This document shows, piece after piece, positions 1 to 6,379 of a DNA stretch of 18,413 bases. Below the pieces are notes generated by a model. That model was given only the letters and a program-made list of their open reading frames with translations, was not told where the DNA came from and ran no database searches. The stretch spans positions 1 through 18,413 of the forward strand of contig CAJUHY010000054.1 in the NCBI GenBank assembly GCA_910585895.1, read 5' to 3'. Position numbers and translations under genes: made by a program. The DNA comes from an uncultured Lachnospiraceae bacterium (GTDB lineage Bacteria; Bacillota; Clostridia; Lachnospirales; Lachnospiraceae). Every line of letters begins with the position of its first letter. Positions within the stretch are counted from its first letter, which is position 1.

Positions 1-515
1 TGGCAGAGGCAAACTGGTATGTAGTTCATACCTATTCCGGTTATGAAAAGAAAGTTAAGGAGAACATTGAAAAGACCATTGAGAACCGTCATCTGGAAGA
101 CCAGATTTTGGAAGTGCGTGTTCCGATGCAGAGCGTTGTGGAAATGAAAAACGGTGTAAGGAAGACCGTTGAGAAGAAAATGTTTCCGGGCTATGTCCTC
201 ATTAACATGGTTATGAATGATGATATATGGTATGTGGTTAGAAATACCAGAGGTGTTACCGGGTTTGTAGGTCCGGGTTCCAAACCTGTACCGCTCACTG
301 AAGCTGAAATGAGACCATTGGGTATTCAGGTTGACAATGTGGTTGTCGATTTTGCCGAAGGGGATTCCATCCGGGTAATCGGAGGTGTCTGGAAAGATAC
401 AGTCGGAATTATCCAGTCGATGAACCACGGCAAACAGATGGTGACTATCAATGTTGACTTGTTCGGTCGTGAAACACCGGTTGAAATAAGTTTCACAGAT
501 ATTAGAAGGTTATAA
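1..515 (+). CDS. nusG: Transcription termination/antitermination factor NusG (5' end cut by one base)
   Basis: NusG binds the RNA polymerase clamp and modulates pausing, termination and transcription-translation coupling. The window opens at TG, so only the A of the presumed ATG is missing; the readable frame runs from the GCA codon at position 3 to the TAA ending at 515, giving about 171 residues, the normal NusG length. The N-terminal NGN domain shows the typical start NWYVVHTYSGYEKKV and the motif KMFPGYVLINM near the middle. A C-terminal KOW domain follows (FAEGDSIRVIGGVWKDTVG), ending at DIRRL. It lies 65 bases before rplK, the standard nusG-rplK order. The secE gene usually found upstream lies outside the window. 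An internal ATG or GTG start, such as GTG at 108, would delete much of the NGN domain and is not credible. Confidence 0.97.
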   Translation, partial: AEANWYVVHTYSGYEKKVKENIEKTIENRHLEDQILEVRVPMQSVVEMKNGVRKTVEKKMFPGYVLINMVMNDDIWYVVRNTRGVTGFVGPGSKPVPLTEAEMRPLGIQVDNVVVDFAEGDSIRVIGGVWKDTVGIIQSMNHGKQMVTINVDLFGRETPVEISFTDIRRL

Positions 516-580
516 GATGCATTTGTCGCAGGATTTCTTAGAAACACCTGGACGAGAACTATTTAAGGAGGATTTTCCAA

Positions 581-1006
581 ATGGCAAAGAAAGTAGAAGG
601 ATATATCAAATTACAGATTCCTGCCGGGAAGGCTACGCCGGCACCACCGGTTGGACCGGCTCTTGGACAGCACGGAGTAAATATTGTCGAATTTACCAAG
701 CAGTTCAATGCAAAGACAGCTGACCAGGGCGATTTAATTATTCCGGTAGTAATTACCGTATATGCAGACAGAAGCTTCAGCTTCATTACAAAAACCCCGC
801 CTGCTGCAGTGTTGATTAAGAAAGCCTGCAACATCAAATCCGGTTCCGGCGTACCGAATAAGACAAAAGTAGCTACGATTCCGAAGGCGAAGGTTCAGGA
901 AATTGCAGAACTGAAAATGAAAGATTTGAATGCTGGTTCTTTGGAGGCGGCAATGAGCATGATAGCAGGAACAGCAAGAAGCATGGGTGTTGAAGTCGGA
1001 GAATAG
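581..1006 (+). CDS. rplK: Large ribosomal subunit protein L11
   Basis: L11 binds the GTPase-associated region of 23S rRNA at the base of the ribosomal stalk and helps elongation and release factor function. The 141-residue product is the standard length. The N-terminal domain carries the conserved proline-rich segment PAGKATPAPPVGPALGQHG and then NIVEFTKQFNA. The C-terminal rRNA-binding domain contains the family signature region around KSGSGVPNKTKVATIPK and ends with GTARSMGVEVGE. The ATG at 581 is preceded by AAGGAGG at a normal spacing, which fixes the start. It follows nusG closely and precedes rplA by 66 bases, so it is probably co-transcribed with both. Confidence 0.98.
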   Translation: MAKKVEGYIKLQIPAGKATPAPPVGPALGQHGVNIVEFTKQFNAKTADQGDLIIPVVITVYADRSFSFITKTPPAAVLIKKACNIKSGSGVPNKTKVATIPKAKVQEIAELKMKDLNAGSLEAAMSMIAGTARSMGVEVGE

Positions 1007-1028
1007 GCATCCGGCGCTTACTGAAACC

Positions 1029-1057
1029 GTGGGAGGGACCACTCCCGATATTACCAC
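1029..1057 (+). promoter_or_regulatory. Candidate structured element in the rplK-rplA spacer (possible L1 site)
   Basis: The 66-base spacer contains GGGAG at 1031-1035 facing CTCCC at 1042-1046 with a six-base loop, and GTGG at 1029-1032 could alternatively pair with CCAC at 1054-1057, leaving an asymmetric GATATTA internal loop. The element ends just before the rplA ribosome binding site AGGAGG at 1060-1065. L1 is known to autoregulate its operon through mRNA sites that resemble its 23S rRNA target. That this hairpin is such a site is only inference, as short helices of this kind also occur by chance. Confidence 0.3.
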
Positions 1058-1072
1058 TAGGAGGTTATTAGA

Positions 1073-1765
1073 ATGAAACGAGGAAAGAAATATGTAGAGG
1101 CTGCAAAGGCTATCGACAGGACAATGCAGTATGATACAGAAGAAGCAATCAGCCTGGCAAAGAAGGCGGCAGTTGCTAAATTTGATGAGACAATCGAAGC
1201 TCATATCAGAACCGGTTGTGATGGACGTCATGCAGAACAGCAGATTCGTGGAGCCGTAGTATTACCGCACGGAACAGGTAAGACCGTTCGTGTTCTGGTT
1301 TTTGCAAAGGGTGACAAAGTAGACGAGGCAATGGCAGCAGGCGCTGACCATGTTGGTGGGGAAGAATTGATTCCGAAGATTCAGAATGATGGATGGCTGG
1401 ATTTTGACGTGGTAGTTGCTACTCCTGATATGATGGGCGTTGTTGGACGTCTGGGTCGTGTACTTGGACCGAAGGGCTTAATGCCGAACCCCAAAGCAGG
1501 AACCGTTACGATGGATGTTACCAAGGCTGTAAATGACATCAAAGCTGGTAAGATTGAGTACAGATTAGATAAGACCAATATTATTCATGTGCCAATTGGA
1601 AAAGCATCTTTTACAGAAGAACAATTAGCGGACAACTTCCAGACCCTTATGGATGCCATCATCAAGGCAAGACCTTCCGCATTAAAGGGGCAGTATTTAA
1701 GAAGTGTAACCCTGGCTTCCACTATGGGGCCTGGCGTGAAAGTTAATACTGCCAAACTTGTCTAA
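1073..1765 (+). CDS. rplA: Large ribosomal subunit protein L1
   Basis: L1 forms the mobile L1 stalk that moves with deacylated tRNA as it leaves the E site; in many bacteria it also represses translation of its own operon. The product is 230 residues, the usual length. It starts MKRGKKYVEAAKAIDR and contains the conserved core GTVTMDVTKAVNDIKAGK (about residues 143-160) and the segment RLGRVLGPKGLMPNPKAG just before it. The C-terminus carries GPGVKVN. An AGGAGG ribosome binding site about seven bases upstream supports the ATG at 1073. It is followed only nine bases after its stop by the -35 box of the rplJ promoter, so rplJL can be transcribed independently of rplKA. Confidence 0.98.
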   Translation: MKRGKKYVEAAKAIDRTMQYDTEEAISLAKKAAVAKFDETIEAHIRTGCDGRHAEQQIRGAVVLPHGTGKTVRVLVFAKGDKVDEAMAAGADHVGGEELIPKIQNDGWLDFDVVVATPDMMGVVGRLGRVLGPKGLMPNPKAGTVTMDVTKAVNDIKAGKIEYRLDKTNIIHVPIGKASFTEEQLADNFQTLMDAIIKARPSALKGQYLRSVTLASTMGPGVKVNTAKLV

Positions 1766-1773
1766 AATGGATG

Positions 1774-1802
1774 TTGACATCTGAAATACACAATGTTATA
1801 CT
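1774..1802 (+). promoter_or_regulatory. Sigma-A promoter for the rplJ-rplL operon
   Basis: A perfect -35 box TTGACA lies at 1774-1779, followed by a 17-base spacer and TATACT at 1797-1802, with an extended TG at 1794-1795. Transcription would start near 1809, just before the L10 leader motif. The match is close to consensus in every element. Confidence 0.9.
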
Positions 1803-1813
1803 ATACAAGTATT

Positions 1814-1864
1814 TTGCCGAAGACAGCAGGTGCCGCAAGGCGTAACATTTGGCCTGCCGAGGGA
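1814..1864 (+). promoter_or_regulatory. L10 protein-binding leader of the rplJ-rplL mRNA
   Basis: The segment reads GCCGAAGACAGCAGGTGCCG at its 5' part and ends GGCCTGCCGAGGGA. This AGACAGCAGGUGCC ... GCCUGCCGAGG arrangement is the hallmark of the L10 (RF00557-type) leader, where the L10-L12 complex binds a kink-turn-containing structure like its 23S rRNA target. The inner helix GCC-GCAA-GGC sits at 1832-1841 or close by. A perfect eight-base hairpin (ACCAGACG/CGTCTGGT, 1869-1886) and then a terminator-like hairpin follow. In Bacillus subtilis the same arrangement gives L10-controlled attenuation; that this holds here is inference from layout. Assignment is from memory of the motif; a covariance-model search was not run. 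Confidence 0.85.
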
Positions 1865-1903
1865 ATTTACCAGACGTTCGTCTGGTGATTGAGTGAGATT
1901 TTT

Positions 1904-1940
1904 AGGTCTCCTTGTCCCTTGGGCAAGGAGACTTTCTAAT
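1904..1940 (+). terminator. Attenuator hairpin in the rplJ leader
   Basis: GTCTCCTTG at 1906-1914 pairs perfectly with CAAGGAGAC at 1924-1932. The helix extends inward by CCC/GGG after a single bulged T and outward by AG/TT. It is followed by a U-rich but interrupted tract (TTTCTAATTTT). Its position between the L10 site and rplJ fits a regulated terminator. A further GNRA-type hairpin, CATGC-GAAA-GCATG, lies at 1981-1994 before the rplJ ribosome binding site. Confidence 0.75.
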
Positions 1941-2041
1941 TTTCAGAGGCATTGATTGCTTCGCGGGAGAAAGATTTTGTCATGCGAAAGCATGAGTCGT
2001 CTTCCTGCAATACAAAACAAAAATAAGGAGGTGCACAATTC

Positions 2042-2581
2042 GTGGCAAAAGTAGAGTTAAAGCAGCCTATTGTACAGGAAATTTCTGAAAATATCAAAGA
2101 TGCACAATGCGTTGTGTTGGTAGATTACTGTGGATTGACTGTAGAAGAAGATACGCAGCTGCGTAAGCAGTTAAGAGAAGCTGGCATTACGTATAAAGTA
2201 TACAAGAATACCTTGATGAATTTTGCATTCAAAGGAACTGACTTTGAGAGCATGTCTTCTTTACTGGAAGGTCCCAATGCGATTGCTATTTCCAAAGATG
2301 ATGCGACCGCTCCGGCAAGAATCCTTGCAAAATTTGCAAAGGGTGCAGATAAGTTGGAATTAAAAGCAGGTGTTGTAGAAGGAACTTTCTATGATGCAGA
2401 TGGCATTAAGGCAATTGCAGCCGTTCCGTCCAGAGAGGAATTGCTTTCCAAATTCCTTGGAAGCATCCAGTCTCCGATTACCAACCTGGCACGTGTTCTT
2501 AACCAGATTGCTGAACAGGGCGGTGGAGAAGCAGCGGCAGAAGCTGCACCAGCAGCGGAGGAAGCTCCGGCAGCTGAATAG
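2042..2581 (+). CDS. rplJ: Large ribosomal subunit protein L10
   Basis: L10 anchors L7/L12 dimers to the ribosome, forming the stalk that recruits translational GTPases; it also acts as the autoregulator through the leader described upstream. The 179-residue product has the L10 core with KVELKQPIVQEISENIKDA at the N-terminus and the conserved YCGLTVEEDTQLRKQLREAG, then YKVYKNTLMNFAF. The C-terminal helix that binds L12 dimers is followed by an Ala/Glu/Pro-rich tail (EAAPAAEEAPAAE), slightly longer than in many relatives. The start is GTG at 2042, preceded by AAGGAGGTG; no nearby ATG in frame fits better. A GTG start is weaker than ATG and may add to translational control. It is followed by rplL after 79 bases. 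Confidence 0.97.
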   Translation: MAKVELKQPIVQEISENIKDAQCVVLVDYCGLTVEEDTQLRKQLREAGITYKVYKNTLMNFAFKGTDFESMSSLLEGPNAIAISKDDATAPARILAKFAKGADKLELKAGVVEGTFYDADGIKAIAAVPSREELLSKFLGSIQSPITNLARVLNQIAEQGGGEAAAEAAPAAEEAPAAE

Positions 2582-2660
2582 ACCGAAAGCAACTAGCGAT
2601 TGGCGAGCCAAAGATGTATTAAAATGAAATAATATTAATAACAAAACGGAGGTAAATATA

Positions 2661-3038
2661 ATGGCAAAGTTAACAACAGCAGAATTTATTGAAGCTATTA
2701 AAGAGTTAAGCGTATTAGAGTTAAATGAGTTAGTAAAAGCCTGTGAAGAGGAATTTGGCGTATCTGCAGCAGCAGGCGTTGTAGTTGCAGCAGCAGGCGG
2801 CGATGCAGCAGGCGCAGCAGAAGAGAAGAGTGAGTTCGATGTTGAGCTGACAGAAGTTGGACCGAACAAAGTTAAGGTTATCAAAGTTGTTCGTGAAGTA
2901 ACTGGCTTAGGTTTGAAGGAAGCTAAGGAAGTAGTTGACGGAGCTCCTAAGGTTGTTAAGGAAGGCGCTGAGAAGGCAGAGGCTGAAGACATTAAGGCTA
3001 AGTTAGAAGCAGAAGGCGCAAAAGTAACTTTAAAATAA
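2661..3038 (+). CDS. rplL: Large ribosomal subunit protein L7/L12
   Basis: L7/L12 is the multi-copy flexible stalk protein that contacts EF-Tu, EF-G, IF2 and release factors. The 125-residue product has the N-terminal dimerisation and L10-binding helices (TTAEFIEAIKELSVLELNEL), an Ala/Gly-rich hinge around residues 35-55, and a C-terminal factor-binding domain with VGPNKVKVIKVVREVTGLGL and LKEAKEVVDGAPK. It ends KLEAEGAKVTLK, typical for the family. A GGAGG site lies eight bases before the ATG at 2661. The hinge DNA is repetitive in GCAGCAGGC-type codons. A strong terminator follows at once, so the normal rplL-rpoB read-through is blocked or reduced here. Confidence 0.98.
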   Translation: MAKLTTAEFIEAIKELSVLELNELVKACEEEFGVSAAAGVVVAAAGGDAAGAAEEKSEFDVELTEVGPNKVKVIKVVREVTGLGLKEAKEVVDGAPKVVKEGAEKAEAEDIKAKLEAEGAKVTLK

Positions 3039-3042
3039 TCGT

Positions 3043-3310
3043 GATTCAGCGGATTGAGAATAAAAGAACAGGGAGACTTTTCCATGCTTGCATGAGAGAC
3101 AGTCTCCCTGTTCTTTTATTTGAAAGCGCAACGCGTGGCTCTGGAAGCTATTGCTTCCAGAGCAATCCGCTGAATGATTAAAAAGTCTGCTTCTTTCTGC
3201 TTATAGGGCGAAAGCCCGCGTGCCGGTAAAGCCGCTGAATCGTAAAGAGGAGACGTTGCATACAAAAAAAATATCTGATAAAATTATTTTAATATTGAGC
3301 CAGCGGCTTG
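3043..3310 (+). repeat. Nested inverted-repeat cluster between rplL and the LicD gene
   Basis: ATTCAGCGGATTG at 3044-3056 is perfectly inverted as CAATCCGCTGAAT at 3163-3175, enclosing the rplL terminator. Inside it a second perfect hairpin, GCTCTGGAAGC (3138-3148) and GCTTCCAGAGC (3153-3163), has a four-base loop. A third half-site CCGCTGAATC lies at 3232-3241 and pairs with GATTCAGCGG at 3043-3052. A fourth core, AGCGGCTT, is at 3302-3309 and is the inverse of AAGCCGCT at 3229-3236. A GGGC-GAAA-GCCC hairpin is at 3206-3217. No open frame crosses this 347-base gap (3039-3385) apart from chance ORFs. Function is unknown; a decayed mobile repeat or a competing terminator/antiterminator RNA are both possible. 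Confidence 0.7.
3059..3120 (+). terminator. Strong intrinsic terminator after rplL
   Basis: A perfect 20-base inverted repeat has its left arm at 3059-3078 (core AAAAGAACAGGGAGACT) and its right arm at 3101-3120, ending in a TTCTTTTATT tract. The 22-base loop itself contains a small CATGC/GCATG hairpin. Because the left arm begins with an A-run, the element may work in both directions. It isolates the stalk operon from the genes downstream. Confidence 0.93.
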
Positions 3311-3311
3311 T

Positions 3312-3339
3312 TTGACTTTAGCGGCTGTGGTGATATAAA
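3312..3339 (+). promoter_or_regulatory. Probable promoter of the LicD-domain gene
   Basis: TTGACT at 3312-3317 is followed by a 16-base spacer and TATAAA at 3334-3339, with an extended TG at 3331-3332. A transcript would start near 3346, about 40 bases before the ATG at 3386. The element lies after the rplL terminator, so the gene can be expressed on its own. Confidence 0.6.
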
Positions 3340-3385
3340 AATTGCAGAAACAAAATTGTATGCAGAGATGTAACAGGAGAAGAGC

Positions 3386-5683
3386 ATGTTGAAATTCAAA
3401 GATTCTTATTATGAAAATGAGGTTAGGGACGGATTTTTTGTGCCGGCTATGATAAAAAAAGCGTGGGCTGCAGAACTTGCGGTGATGTACGAGGTGGATA
3501 AAATCTGCAGAAAGCATAATATTACATACTTTGCAGATTGGGGGACTATGCTTGGGGCAGTACGCCATGGGGGATTTATCCCATGGGATGACGATTTCGA
3601 CATTATGATGCAGCGCAAAGATTACGAACACTTTTTGCGGGTTGCAGAGAACGAACTGCCAGAGGGATTTGCCATACTGAATATGGATAATACGGAAAAT
3701 TTCTGGTATTTCTTGTCAAGGATTGTCCTGCGGCCTCAAATATGCTTTGAAGAAGAACACTTAAAACAATTTCACGGCTTTCCCTATATCGTAGGCATTG
3801 ACATTTTCATCCTTGATACGATGTCATCTGATACCCAGAAGGAAAAGCAGCGGGATAAGGTAATAGAATATATTCTTGCATTGGCAGATTCATTGGGGAC
3901 GAATAAATTGTCACCAGAGAAAAAGGAGTCTGCCTTGTGTAGAATTGAGCAGATTTGCGGAGTAAAAATAGAGCACTTTCAGCCTGAATCAGAGTTAAAA
4001 ATGAAGCTGTATCAGCTGGTGCGCAAGCTGATGATTGTTTTTGAGGATGACGCAGAAGGACACTATGCGCAATTGATACCTCATGTGGTATATTATGGGA
4101 ATGCTGGGTTTCCACAAAATTATTATCAGGATGGGATACGGATTCCTTTTGAAAATATTGAGATTATGCTTCCGGTCAGGTATGAAGCGATGCTGCAGAA
4201 AAAGTATGGAAATTATATGAGGCTGGTACGCAATAAGGCAGGACATGATTATCCGTTTTTCCAGTCACAGAAGGAGCAGTTTGAAGAAATTCTTGGATAT
4301 CAGCTGCCACGGTATAAATATCCGGGTATCTGTCCCAGACAGAATACGATAGAGCGTTCCTGTAAATATCAGATAAGACAGTTCCTTTGCAAATTCGACC
4401 AGATTCATGAGGAAATCCACAAAGGGAAACACATAGTTGAGAACCTGATTGAAGCTCAGGGAAACGCGATAGATATGGGAAATTTAATTGAGCAGGTCAA
4501 AGGTGAAAATCATCTGGTAGTACGTGAATTAGAACAATATTGTGAAGTTGTGTTTGAATTATATCGAGAAGCTTCCCCAGATTATCAGGATATTTCGCGA
4601 CAAAAAATGAAGGAGTTGGAAAGCCTGAAAGACCAGATTGAGTCACAGGTCAACGAACTTGTGCTAAAACGTAAGGAGGCAGTGTTTCTGCCGTTTAGCG
4701 GTAAATATTGGGATAGCCTGCACAGCGTATGGGAGGCGGTAGCGGCAGAGTCGGATTGGGACGTCTATGTTGTTCCGCTGCCATATTATTATAAAGAGTA
4801 TGATGGAAGTTTTCTTGATATGGTATATGATTTGTCAGAGTATCCGGCAAATATTTTATTGGCAGATTACGAGAATTTTGATTTGGCATTGCACCACCCG
4901 GAGGCTATTTTTATTCAAAATCCATACGACGAGTGGGATTCTGCAACAAGTATTCCCAAAGAGTACTATTCATCTGTAATCAGAAATTATACAGAGCAAT
5001 TAATTTATATACCTTATTTTGAACTTGAGGAGTTTGATAAAAATAATGAACGTGAATACTGGAACATGAATTATTATTGTACGGTTCCGGGTGTTGTGAA
5101 TGCGGACTGGGTATTTGTTCAGTCTCAGAATATGAAAAAGGTTTATGTAGATAAGCTGACAGCATTTGCAGGTGAAGAAACCGAGGAAATTTGGCAGAAA
5201 AAAATCGTGGGCATTGGCTCTCCGCTGTCCGATGATAAAAAAGCAGCAAATGAATTGGATGTCAGCGTCCTGCATGAATGGAAGCAAATCATCCGAAAGC
5301 CGGATGGGGAGACAAAGAAGCTGCTGCTGTTTTATATAAGTATGAGCGCGCTGATTCAGTATCAGGAGAAAATGATTGAGAAAATAAAAGATGCAATAGA
5401 TGTTGCCTCAGAAAGTAAAGAGGAAGCGGTGTTTGTCTGGAAAGAGGACCCATTGATAAGCCTGAATGGGGAAGCGATTGCAAAAGCAATCGGAAAAGAA
5501 TTGTATGAGGAATATCAGGGATTGCGGACCAAAATTACGGACGGACAAACAATGATATATGCAGAGTGTGTGGAAGACGATGTGTTAGTTGGTGTATGTG
5601 ATGGGTATTATGGGGTGCCGTCCGCTTTGGGGAATAAATTTCAGGTTTCCCATAAACCGATTATGATCTGTGATTTGGAATAA
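3386..5683 (+). CDS. LicD-family phosphotransferase fused to a CDP-glycerol glycerophosphotransferase-like domain
   Basis: The 765-residue protein has two parts. Residues about 30-260 form a LicD domain, of the nucleotidyltransferase fold, with the signature GTMLGAVRHGGFIPWDDDFD; D68, D69, D70 and D72 are the expected metal-binding acidic residues. LicD proteins attach phosphocholine or related phospho-groups to surface glycans and teichoic acids. A Glu/Lys-rich helical linker at about 370-425 is likely coiled. Residues about 428-765 resemble CDP-glycerol glycerophosphotransferases (FLPFSGKYWDSLHSVWEAV, IPYFELEEF, VVNADWVFVQS, GIGSPLSDDKK), although the usual C-terminal active-site motifs are not obvious, so this half may be divergent. 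No signal peptide or membrane segment is seen; it probably acts at the cytoplasmic face of the membrane. AGGAG precedes the ATG at 3386. It has no wall-polymer neighbours here. The exact substrate cannot be stated. Confidence 0.85.
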   Translation: MLKFKDSYYENEVRDGFFVPAMIKKAWAAELAVMYEVDKICRKHNITYFADWGTMLGAVRHGGFIPWDDDFDIMMQRKDYEHFLRVAENELPEGFAILNMDNTENFWYFLSRIVLRPQICFEEEHLKQFHGFPYIVGIDIFILDTMSSDTQKEKQRDKVIEYILALADSLGTNKLSPEKKESALCRIEQICGVKIEHFQPESELKMKLYQLVRKLMIVFEDDAEGHYAQLIPHVVYYGNAGFPQNYYQDGIRIPFENIEIMLPVRYEAMLQKKYGNYMRLVRNKAGHDYPFFQSQKEQFEEILGYQLPRYKYPGICPRQNTIERSCKYQIRQFLCKFDQIHEEIHKGKHIVENLIEAQGNAIDMGNLIEQVKGENHLVVRELEQYCEVVFELYREASPDYQDISRQKMKELESLKDQIESQVNELVLKRKEAVFLPFSGKYWDSLHSVWEAVAAESDWDVYVVPLPYYYKEYDGSFLDMVYDLSEYPANILLADYENFDLALHHPEAIFIQNPYDEWDSATSIPKEYYSSVIRNYTEQLIYIPYFELEEFDKNNEREYWNMNYYCTVPGVVNADWVFVQSQNMKKVYVDKLTAFAGEETEEIWQKKIVGIGSPLSDDKKAANELDVSVLHEWKQIIRKPDGETKKLLLFYISMSALIQYQEKMIEKIKDAIDVASESKEEAVFVWKEDPLISLNGEAIAKAIGKELYEEYQGLRTKITDGQTMIYAECVEDDVLVGVCDGYYGVPSALGNKFQVSHKPIMICDLE

Positions 5684-5827
5684 CAGCTGCTGCAATGATG
5701 AGCAGTTTCTTGATATTTTCCAATTTTTCTTAAATTAAAAAAAGTGATAGATTTCCTTCTGTAGATCCGTAATAATAAGTGTAATTACAAAACCAACCGC
5801 GCGCAGGTCTGGAAAAGAGGATGATTT

Positions 5828-6379
5828 ATGAAGATAGGAGAGCACAATTATATTCGGCAATTACAATTGCATAATGAGAAAGCGCTTTTATATGTGATTG
5901 ATGCATACGGCGGTTTGTTGAAATCCGTCATACGCAGACAGTTATTCAGTTTGCCGGAGCGGCAGGAGGAATGTCTGGATGATGTGCTTTTGAAAATCTG
6001 GCAGAATATTTCCGACTTTGATGAAAGCAAAAATTCGTTTAAAAATTGGGCAGCCGCCATTGCGAGGTACCGGGCAATTGATTATCTTCGGCAGTATCAG
6101 CGGGAACTTACGACCGTGGATATTGAAGATACTGTGATTGCCAGAGAAGACCACAGAATCGCGGCTATGATAGAACAGGAAATTTCAGAGGAAGTGGAAA
6201 AAATGCTGGATGCGTTGAAGCCTGTCGATCGGGAATTGTTTATGAGGTTGTATGTGGAGGAACAGTCCGTGGAACAGGTCAGCCGGGAGACTGGAATGAA
6301 AAAAGAAGTTATCTATAACCGACTGTCCAGGAGTAAACGGAAACTCCGCAGGCAATTCCGATTAGAAAGAGGTGTGTGA
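5828..6379 (+). CDS. ECF-type RNA polymerase sigma factor
   Basis: The 183-residue protein has the two-domain layout of group 4 (ECF) sigma factors. Region 2 (about residues 12-92) includes YVIDAYGGLLKSVIRRQL, the core-binding DVLLKIWQNISDFDESK and NWAAAIARYRAIDYLRQYQR. Region 4 (about 125-180) has LKPVDRELFMRLYVEEQS and a helix-turn-helix VEQVSRETGMKKEVIYNRLSRSKRKL for -35 recognition. AAGAGG seven bases before ATG 5828 supports the start. Its TGA overlaps the start of the membrane anti-sigma gene, the classic translational coupling of such pairs. The 144-base gap upstream (5684-5827) holds only a weak five-to-six base hairpin near 5689-5705 and no promoter that I can defend; ECF genes often autoregulate, but no clear AAC/CGT promoter was found. 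Target genes are unknown. Confidence 0.92.
   Translation: MKIGEHNYIRQLQLHNEKALLYVIDAYGGLLKSVIRRQLFSLPERQEECLDDVLLKIWQNISDFDESKNSFKNWAAAIARYRAIDYLRQYQRELTTVDIEDTVIAREDHRIAAMIEQEISEEVEKMLDALKPVDRELFMRLYVEEQSVEQVSRETGMKKEVIYNRLSRSKRKLRRQFRLERGV

Noticed and set aside
2360..3085. Long minus-strand frame of 241 codons opposite rplJ and rplL
   Set aside because: It is Ser/Ala-rich low-complexity sequence produced by the reverse complement of Ala/Glu-rich ribosomal protein codons; it has no family features and lies across three conserved genetic elements.
3044..3175. The 13-base inverted repeat as ends of an insertion sequence
   Set aside because: The enclosed 106 bases have no transposase and I saw no target-site duplication; it is reported as a repeat only.
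5684..5827. Promoter of the ECF sigma gene
   Set aside because: TTGATA at 5710-5715 has no good -10 at proper spacing, and no convincing ECF-type AAC ... CGT pair was found.
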